DNA of 64,000 bases from Vibrio inusitatus (lineage in GTDB: Bacteria; Pseudomonadota; Gammaproteobacteria; Enterobacterales; Vibrionaceae). The first letter of the stretch is position 1; each line of letters starts with the position of its first letter. The DNA is taken from positions 1,302,001-1,366,000 of the forward strand of contig AP024878.1 in assembly GCA_024346935.1 (NCBI GenBank), read 5' to 3'. The notes beneath the pieces are model-generated. The model searched no databases. It was not told the DNA's origin and saw only the letters and a list, made by a program, of their open reading frames with translations. The position numbers were made by a program, and so were the translations under genes. Positions 55,125 through 61,531 of the stretch are shown here, in pieces.

Positions 55125-56969
55125 TTAGCTTTGGGCGTTGTCTTCTCTTACATCAAATTCAACGTGCCATGTTTGACCGTTGTCTGTTGCAATAGCTTCA
55201 AGATAGAGAGTACCAAGCTCTGTGACTCGAGACGCTAGTTTAACAGCAACGACATCACCTACTTGACGGCCTTCTTTTGCGTCTAAGGTGACCTGAATTT
55301 CAGGAAGTTCATCCAATTCGCCGTCTTGCCAATAGTCTAGGTGCGTACCGGCATTGTCTTCTCGGCGAACGGTAGAACCGTAGAACTGGAAGTGGACAGG
55401 TTCACCGATCACTAGACCAAATTCTTGACTTGGAACATTAGCTGAGGAGCCTTCTTCCATGCCAAAGGGCGCTACGCACAGCGCTTCCATTGGAGGAGCC
55501 ATACCAGGGATCGCAGGCATAGCGCTTTCTATACCGACATAGTAACTCGAAGCGATACCACCACGGATACGTACGCCTTTGCCTTGACGAACTTGACCGT
55601 AATAAGCTGCACCTGATGATACTGCAAGATCTAGGTCTGAGCCGAGTAACTGTTTAGCCTCTGGTGCATCGGCATCGGCTAACCATAAGTTAATCACCTC
55701 AAACAATCGCTCAGCTAGCGTTTCTGCCTTGAGGACACCGCCGTTGAATAAAATAGCGGTTGGTTTAACGAAATCCGGTTTATCAGAGCCGAACATGCCA
55801 CCAAAAACATCAGAGGTGGATTCTGCTTGCTTGCTTAGGAAAGCAGCGATGTGCCTTGTTACACCGGCATCTTGTGCATAAGGCAGACCCATTTGAGTTA
55901 ATGCGCCGCGTCTCGCTTGCTTAGGATGTTCGTCGATATCTACTACAGGGAAAAAACCATCCACAAGGGTTTGCTGAACTTCTTCTGCAGTCAGTTCGGT
56001 TTTTAGTGTGCTCCCCATAAGCTTAGAACCGCGACTAGGAATAACAATCGGTACAGATTGCAGTTCTTTATCATTAAGAAGGGCTTCCTTAGCATCGCGG
56101 CAAGCATGCACGATGGCTTGTATTTGCCATGGTTGCAGGTCTTTGCCGTCTTGAGCCATCTTCATCTTAATTCGATAGGCTAGGGCGAGATCCATGTTGT
56201 CACCGCCAAGCAGTATGTGCTCGCCAACTGCAACACGCTCTAGTGTAAGGTTACCTTCCTCTTCTGTAACTGCAACTAGAGATAAATCAGTAGTACCACC
56301 GCCCACATCGACAACTAATACAACATCACCAATCGTTAATTGATTGCGCCAGTCATCACCGGTTTTCTCAATCCAGTTGTATAAGGCCGCTTGTGGCTCT
56401 TCTAATAGCGTTAGGTGATGTAGCCCAAGATTACGAGCCGCTTCTGCTGTGAGATCGCGAGCGGCAGGGTCAAAAGAGGCAGGAACAGTGATAGTCACGT
56501 CTTGTTCATGAAGCTTCTGCTCTGGGTGTGCGTGATTCCATGCTTGCATTAAATGCTCTAGGTAAAGCTCAGTGGCGCGCAAAGGAGAAACCTTGCTGAT
56601 TTCTTCTGGGCTTCCTGCTGGTAGAAATGCTTCTCGGCGATTTACTGCCGCATGACCAAGCCAAGACTTAGCGCTCGCCACTAATCGAATAGGGGTCTTG
56701 CTTCCAAGCTTTCTCGCAACAGAACCCACAAGAGCTTCTGGAGACTCTGTCCATGGTAGAGTTCGAGAGCCTGCACCCATTTCGTGTTCACTAGGTTGAT
56801 AAATGAAAGACCCTAATTGATTGAGACTCTCGACTTGACCCGGCGCACTAAGCTGAGGAATTGGCATCACTTCAACTGTGGCATCTTCTTGGTGCTTATC
56901 AACAAAGGATAATACGCTGTGTGTAGTACCTAAATCGATACCGACAATGTATTTTGCAGATTCACTCAT
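55125..56969 (-). CDS. Divergent Hsp70-family chaperone
   Basis: A 614-residue Hsp70-like protein. Phosphate-1 is IDLGTTHSVLSF (11-22), phosphate-2 VVDVGGGTTDLSLV, and the adenosine motif LFNGGVLKAETLAE. Shared stretches with the 941-residue neighbour (VASAKSWLGH, MGLPYAQDAGVTRHIAAFL, SRVTELGTLYLEA) show that the two are paralogues. It stops after the short beta segment (HVEFDVRED), with no alpha-helical lid, so substrate holding must differ from DnaK. Its start overlaps the DUF2760 stop codon by one base (TAATG), a sign of coupled translation. Confidence 0.9.
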   Translation of the reverse strand: MSESAKYIVGIDLGTTHSVLSFVDKHQEDATVEVMPIPQLSAPGQVESLNQLGSFIYQPSEHEMGAGSRTLPWTESPEALVGSVARKLGSKTPIRLVASAKSWLGHAAVNRREAFLPAGSPEEISKVSPLRATELYLEHLMQAWNHAHPEQKLHEQDVTITVPASFDPAARDLTAEAARNLGLHHLTLLEEPQAALYNWIEKTGDDWRNQLTIGDVVLVVDVGGGTTDLSLVAVTEEEGNLTLERVAVGEHILLGGDNMDLALAYRIKMKMAQDGKDLQPWQIQAIVHACRDAKEALLNDKELQSVPIVIPSRGSKLMGSTLKTELTAEEVQQTLVDGFFPVVDIDEHPKQARRGALTQMGLPYAQDAGVTRHIAAFLSKQAESTSDVFGGMFGSDKPDFVKPTAILFNGGVLKAETLAERLFEVINLWLADADAPEAKQLLGSDLDLAVSSGAAYYGQVRQGKGVRIRGGIASSYYVGIESAMPAIPGMAPPMEALCVAPFGMEEGSSANVPSQEFGLVIGEPVHFQFYGSTVRREDNAGTHLDYWQDGELDELPEIQVTLDAKEGRQVGDVVAVKLASRVTELGTLYLEAIATDNGQTWHVEFDVREDNAQS

Positions 56970-57601
56970 TACAGCTCAACCTCCGCAGGTGCGATGATGT
57001 TCGCGTTGTAGTTTTCGGCAAGCTTTGGAAGCTCGATTTGATCGGCTTTCCAACCCTTATGAATAAGTGTACCGGTGAAAGGAGCTTTGCCAGTAACATT
57101 ACCCACAAGGCGAATCTCTTGAGCGTCAAACCCTTCGGCAACTTGAATTTGTGTCTCTTCCGTTTCGTTGCGAACGGGTGTTAGCGTAACGTAGTCTTTA
57201 AGAACTTTTTGTCCGCCGCTATGAATAACGCGAGCAGCAGCGCCAACTTCTTCATCTGCAAAGGAAGATATATCTTCTTTCAGAAAGTCAACTAAGCGAG
57301 CTTCTTGTTGTAGAAGTGATAGCAGTTGCAGGGCAGAGTCGGTAGAGGCAGTCTTGAGTTTTGACTCTACTTCTACCACTTTCTCTACCACTTTTTCGAC
57401 TTCGACGATTTTCTCGACTTCAACGATTTTTTCTACAGGCTTTTCAACCTCTACACGTTTCTCGACTGGCTTTTCGACGATCTTTTCAATAGTTTTTGGC
57501 TTACGAGCGATAGCAATAGCCAGAAGGACGACACTTGACGCAGCTAAACCTGCATGAAGCATATCAAACGTGTTAGGTAACACGGATAGGTCGATGATCA
57601 T
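56969..57601 (-). CDS. DUF2760 protein with membrane anchor and Val-Glu-Lys repeat stalk
   Basis: A 210-residue protein. One membrane helix (about 13-32, LHAGLAASSVVLLAIAIA) is followed by a low-complexity charged stretch at residues 37-80 built from units such as VEKPVEK, VEKIVEVEK and VEKVVEVE, expected to form an extended helix or coiled coil. The C-terminal 125 residues (LLSLLQQEARLVDFLKEDIS, then FADEEVGAAARVIH) match DUF2760, which I recall as always near Hsp70-like genes. It is the first gene of the operon and may tether the chaperones to the membrane (inference). Confidence 0.85.
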   Translation of the reverse strand: MIIDLSVLPNTFDMLHAGLAASSVVLLAIAIARKPKTIEKIVEKPVEKRVEVEKPVEKIVEVEKIVEVEKVVEKVVEVESKLKTASTDSALQLLSLLQQEARLVDFLKEDISSFADEEVGAAARVIHSGGQKVLKDYVTLTPVRNETEETQIQVAEGFDAQEIRLVGNVTGKAPFTGTLIHKGWKADQIELPKLAENYNANIIAPAEVEL

Positions 57602-57752
57602 GATTAGAGTCTCATTAGGTATAATGTAATTGCTCTAAATGTGCGGGCGCTTGAATAGAAATTCAAGTACTTAAATACATTTAGTTAGTGTTTGAGTATG
57701 TCAAATTAGGGTAAACTTAACGACAATTAATATCGCTCATGAACAAGATTTA

Positions 57753-58283
57753 ATGAACTATAACCGAGTTGTTTGCTTTGATTTAGAAATGTGTTGCTGG
57801 AATGAAAACGGCAAGGGCATTACAGGTGAAATCATAGAAATTGGTTTAGCGGAGATTGATCTAGCTAAGCAAGAAATCGTTAAGCGCGCGCAATATTATG
57901 TGAAGCCCGAAAAAGATGAAGTCTCTTTATTTTGTACTCAGTTGACGGGTATCAGTGCACGTAAAATTGAAAAGCAGGGAAGGCCTCTTGAAGGGGTGAT
58001 GAAGTCAATGATCAAAAACTTTGGCGGTGCGAACAAAATTTATGCAAGTTGGGGGCGAGATGACATTATCTTTCGCAATGAATGCAAAGACAAAGGGATT
58101 GATTTTCCCTTTGTTGAGTTTGTAAATCTTGCTACCTTATACCGCATGCAACATCGCCTCAGAGAAAAACGAATTGGTCATAGAGCGGCACAAGAAGCGC
58201 TAAACATTGAGTGGGAAGGTAGACAGCATTCAGGTTATACCGATGCGTATAATCTAGCGAAACTTGCGTTAGTCATGCTCTAA
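57753..58283 (+). CDS. ERI1/KapD-type 3'-5' exonuclease
   Basis: A 176-residue DEDDh exonuclease. Exo I is VCFDLEMCCW (Asp10, Glu12), followed by GEIIEIGLAEIDL, YYVKPEKDEVSLFCTQLTGI, YASWGRDD and RQHSGYTDAYNLAKLAL with the catalytic His and Asp. The Cys-Cys-Trp after Exo I and the FCTQLTGI stretch are those of the ERI-1/3'hExo subgroup, which trims RNA ends in eukaryotes; the bacterial target is unknown. It is convergent with terB, and the two genes overlap by four bases at their stop codons. Confidence 0.88.
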   Translation: MNYNRVVCFDLEMCCWNENGKGITGEIIEIGLAEIDLAKQEIVKRAQYYVKPEKDEVSLFCTQLTGISARKIEKQGRPLEGVMKSMIKNFGGANKIYASWGRDDIIFRNECKDKGIDFPFVEFVNLATLYRMQHRLREKRIGHRAAQEALNIEWEGRQHSGYTDAYNLAKLALVML

Positions 58284-58729
58284 TTACTGCCTTGTACCTT
58301 TAGTTTTGTTTTTACAAAGTCGCTGTGATCAACATAGATAAGGTCAGCAGCTTTGCGAATGACGGATTCCTCGATAGGGTCAAGCTCTCCATCGGCATAG
58401 GCGACTGTCCACATTGCTTTAATGAGTTCGTTTCGTTCAGTTCTGGGCAAGTCTCTTAACTGAGAAGTGAAGTCGTACAATGACACTGACTGGTTTGCTT
58501 GTTCTCTAGCGCTCTCAAGCAAGGTTGCTGCGTCTTCAGATGTGACATCTAACAGTTTTTGCAGCATTTGCTGCTCTGCTGCTAACTCTTGTGGTGTTTG
58601 TTCATGGTCAGCGGCAGTTACCTCACACAGTAAAGCGGCAATAGCGAGTTTTGGTTGCTCTTGTGTGTGAGTGGCAAGATCGTTGCCATCTAAAAGCTCT
58701 TTAAACAAAGAATGGATTTTATTGAACAT
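58280..58729 (-). CDS. TerB-family protein
   Basis: A 149-residue, helical, acidic, soluble protein of the tellurite-resistance TerB fold. The second conserved segment AMWTVAYADGELDPIEESVI carries the Asp/Glu metal site of the family; the first copy (LAIAALLCEVTAADHE) is more diverged. I set the start at ATG 58729 with GAGGTC seven bases upstream; longer forms would run into the promoter of the TSUP gene. No other ter genes are present, so tellurite resistance as such is unlikely; role unknown. Confidence 0.82.
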   Translation of the reverse strand: MFNKIHSLFKELLDGNDLATHTQEQPKLAIAALLCEVTAADHEQTPQELAAEQQMLQKLLDVTSEDAATLLESAREQANQSVSLYDFTSQLRDLPRTERNELIKAMWTVAYADGELDPIEESVIRKAADLIYVDHSDFVKTKLKVQGSN

Positions 58730-58827
58730 GTGATCGACCTCATGATTCTTTATCGTTTGTCCATTATATGCAGGACTATAGGGAATGAAGTCAATAGTGA
58801 ATCTAAAAAAAACACTTTGGAGTTGTA

Positions 58828-59559
58828 ATGACTGAGCTAGGTATATTTGAAAGCTCATCTCTTATCGCCATGCTATTGATCTTTGTTGGCGCCTTTGTTC
58901 AAACGGCTATCGGCTTTGGATTAGCGATTGTTGCTGCTCCCTTATTGTTTCAAATTTCAATTGATTATGTACCGGCGCCTATTTGTTTAGTCGCGTTGGT
59001 TGTATCACTCATTAACGCATTTAAATTTCGTTCCAATATCAGCATTGGCGGATTAAAGCTCGCTTTGTATGGGCGAATACCCGGTTCATTAGCAGGAGGC
59101 GCGATTCTACTTTACGTATCCGCAAGCATGCTGTCGTTAGGCCTTGGGTTATTTGTGTTACTTGCCGTTCTAGTCAGCGCATTGCCATTTCGACTCGAAC
59201 CCACCCCCAAGCGCATGTTTATAGCAGGGTTTTTGTCTGGTTTTATGGGGACAAGTTCTAGTATTGGCGGGCCGCCAATGGCACTTTTGCTTCAGCACCA
59301 AGATGCGAATAATCTGCGAGGCAATTTGTCAGCATTCTTTGTCTTTAGCTCTATCTTATCCTTGATAGTACTGATGGCTATGGGCTTGTTTACGATGAAG
59401 CATCTGTTGCTGACCATACCTCTCATCCCCGCAGCAATACTGGGTTATTGGGTGGCGATGCGCTCAGTAAACTACCTTTCAAAAGAATGGATGAGGCGTA
59501 TTTCGCTAGTACTTTGTCTAGTAAGCGGCTCGAGTGCAATCTGGCAAGGCTTGTCTTGA
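58828..59559 (+). CDS. TSUP/TauE-SafE family membrane permease
   Basis: A 243-residue protein with about eight hydrophobic segments in two related halves. FVGAFVQTAIGFGLAIVAAP in the first half and FLSGFMGTSSSIGGPPMALL in the second are the family's paired motifs. Family members export sulfite or other sulfur- or carbon-containing anions. GGAG lies seven bases before the ATG. The gene is divergent from terB and 109 bases ahead of the MipA/OmpV gene. Substrate unknown. Confidence 0.9.
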   Translation: MTELGIFESSSLIAMLLIFVGAFVQTAIGFGLAIVAAPLLFQISIDYVPAPICLVALVVSLINAFKFRSNISIGGLKLALYGRIPGSLAGGAILLYVSASMLSLGLGLFVLLAVLVSALPFRLEPTPKRMFIAGFLSGFMGTSSSIGGPPMALLLQHQDANNLRGNLSAFFVFSSILSLIVLMAMGLFTMKHLLLTIPLIPAAILGYWVAMRSVNYLSKEWMRRISLVLCLVSGSSAIWQGLS

Positions 59560-59668
59560 CAGACAAATGACCAGAGATGAAAACTATATTTACCTTTCTT
59601 AGGATTGTAAGCCTATAATAAATAGTGACTTTTAGTTTTGTCGCTTGTTTATGCTTTGAAAGGACTCT

Positions 59669-61039
59669 ATGAACAAATTTCAACCAACGATGCTGGCTGC
59701 ATCGATCGCTTTCTGCCTATCGACAGACGTAGTAGCAGAAGAAAGAGCGGTGACTGAACCTGCCAAATCAGAAGAAACAGAACTCAGCGGAAATACCTCT
59801 AAAAATCCAGAGCAGACTTGGGGCTTAGCTGGGGTGGTGCGAAGTGCATCTGTGCCTTATGTAAACGGTCTGGATCTTGATGACGCCGAACGTGTTAGTA
59901 CTTTTATCCCCATGCTGTATTTCGAAAACGATTACGTTTATGTCAAAGGCTTAACTCTAGGGGGATATCTTTACAACCCTAAAGAGAGTGATTGGAACGT
60001 TTCGGCTTTGGGACGACTTCGGTTCATAGATATTCCTGCAGACATCCAGAACGAATATGGAGCGGATGCTCTGGATCTGGGTATTCGGGGTGAGTATCAA
60101 TATACTGATCAATGGTTTGCCTACTCAGAATTAATGACGGATACCGATGGCAATTGGTACGGAACGATAGGCACCGAGGGCGAGTATCAGTATGGCTCTT
60201 TGACTTTACAGCCTTATGGTACGTTGCGTTTGAAGAGCAGTGATTTTAACTCTTACTATTATGGCTTAGGTGAAGATATCGATGGCGGTGTCGATACGTT
60301 CGTTGGTGTTCGTGCAAATTACCACGTCATATCGAACTTTTATCTACTCGGTTCGGCGAGCGTACAAATACTCGATGGTAGTGCCAAAGATGCTGTGGTT
60401 ATCGATGACAACATACAGACCGAATATTACCTAGGCATCGGATTCTTTAACGATCCAGAAAAACCCCGCAAGTCTCATCTATCCAACAAGCCTTATGTAC
60501 GCATTGCGCACGGCTGGGGAACGCCATCGAACCTAGGTGATATTCTTGGCGGCGATATTGAAGATGACCCATATAATAGCCAAATCACGACAGTCTTTTA
60601 TGGTCACCCATTGACGGATAGCTTGTTTGGATTGCCATTAGATATTTATCTAACCCCCGGTTTTGGTTGGCATTGGAGTAATGAAGACCAAGCGTCAAGT
60701 CAAGAGTACATCCTAGCAATCAAGGCTTACTATACGGTACCTTGGCCGTTTGACTGGCGTCTTGGTGTTGCTGAAGGTATGTCTTATACCTCAAAGATCA
60801 ACTCGTTGGAGCAAAACGAATTTGATGAGAAAGGTTATGAGCCCAACAATTTCCTAAACTATCTGGATTTTTCTGTTGATGTAAACCTTGGCTCAATGCT
60901 CAACTATCGTCCTATGGACGGCGTTTGGTTGGGGTATTCAATTCACCATCGCTCAGCAATCTTTGAAAAATCGTCGCAATATGGGCGTATAAAGGGCGGC
61001 AGTAACTACAACAGCGTCTATTTGCAGTTTGATTTCTAG
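59669..61039 (+). CDS. MipA/OmpV-family outer-membrane protein
   Basis: A 456-residue beta-barrel protein with a signal peptide (residues 1-23, cleavage at VVAEE) and a low-complexity Glu/Ser/Thr linker to about residue 48. The strand-rich body (NVSALGRLRFIDIP, YGSLTLQPYGTLRLKSSDFN, YYYGLGEDID) fits the MipA/OmpV barrel. It is longer than most family members by about 180 residues, which form further strands, and ends in VYLQFDF with the assembly Phe. Single gene. Confidence 0.7.
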   Translation: MNKFQPTMLAASIAFCLSTDVVAEERAVTEPAKSEETELSGNTSKNPEQTWGLAGVVRSASVPYVNGLDLDDAERVSTFIPMLYFENDYVYVKGLTLGGYLYNPKESDWNVSALGRLRFIDIPADIQNEYGADALDLGIRGEYQYTDQWFAYSELMTDTDGNWYGTIGTEGEYQYGSLTLQPYGTLRLKSSDFNSYYYGLGEDIDGGVDTFVGVRANYHVISNFYLLGSASVQILDGSAKDAVVIDDNIQTEYYLGIGFFNDPEKPRKSHLSNKPYVRIAHGWGTPSNLGDILGGDIEDDPYNSQITTVFYGHPLTDSLFGLPLDIYLTPGFGWHWSNEDQASSQEYILAIKAYYTVPWPFDWRLGVAEGMSYTSKINSLEQNEFDEKGYEPNNFLNYLDFSVDVNLGSMLNYRPMDGVWLGYSIHHRSAIFEKSSQYGRIKGGSNYNSVYLQFDF

Positions 61040-61064
61040 AGAAAGAAGTGGCGCTTAAAAGGCA

Positions 61065-61091
61065 AGGGGCTCGGTTTCGAGCCTCTTTTTT
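61065..61091 (+). terminator. Terminator of the MipA/OmpV gene
   Basis: AGGGGCTCG, loop TTT, CGAGCCTCT with one G-T wobble and a six-base T-tract, 25 bases after the stop. Confidence 0.88.
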
Positions 61092-61119
61092 ATCTCCACG
61101 TCACGACAGGTGAGAGAAG

Positions 61120-61371
61120 TTAGAACCAGTTGAGATTCATCACCGCAGAGCTTTGTTCTGCATTACTAATGCCACACATCTCATCGTATGCAGTTGCTTG
61201 TAATAGAGAGGCGGATTGATATGTTTCACTTGAGCAGTACTCACGAACTTGTTCAAGGCTTCGAAAAGTTCTTGGATTATTGTGGCGGTCTAATAGTGGC
61301 GCTTTACGCTTTCCTTGTACCTGGTATGCTAAGTAAATATCACCTTCCAATGATTCGATTAAAAGTTCCAT
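61120..61371 (-). CDS. DUF6482 small protein
   Basis: An 83-residue protein when started at ATG 61371; a TTG six codons upstream has no ribosome binding site. LIESLEGDIYLAYQVQGKRK, APLLDRHNNPRTFRSLEQVR and the final YDEMCGI fit the DUF6482 pattern, a family of small gammaproteobacterial proteins of unknown role (related sequences end in DEMCG). Soluble. Divergent from hrpA, convergent with the MipA/OmpV gene. Confidence 0.65.
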   Translation of the reverse strand: MELLIESLEGDIYLAYQVQGKRKAPLLDRHNNPRTFRSLEQVREYCSSETYQSASLLQATAYDEMCGISNAEQSSAVMNLNWF

Positions 61372-61531
61372 CTGTTTCTCACTAGTCAAATAAGAGTAAA
61401 AACACTTACGAAACCGAGGCTAAATCGATCATTGAACGGTAATTATCGATGAACCAATTAGACGTTTTTTATGCCTATTGTGATACAATTTAGTGAGTTA
61501 TACCTTTCACAGTTATCAGTTCGGAATCGTT

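Noticed and set aside
57360..57500. Short-period DNA repeats that could suggest a CRISPR or satellite
   Set aside because: The period follows codons of the Val-Glu-Lys stretch in the DUF2760 gene, and there are no spacers.
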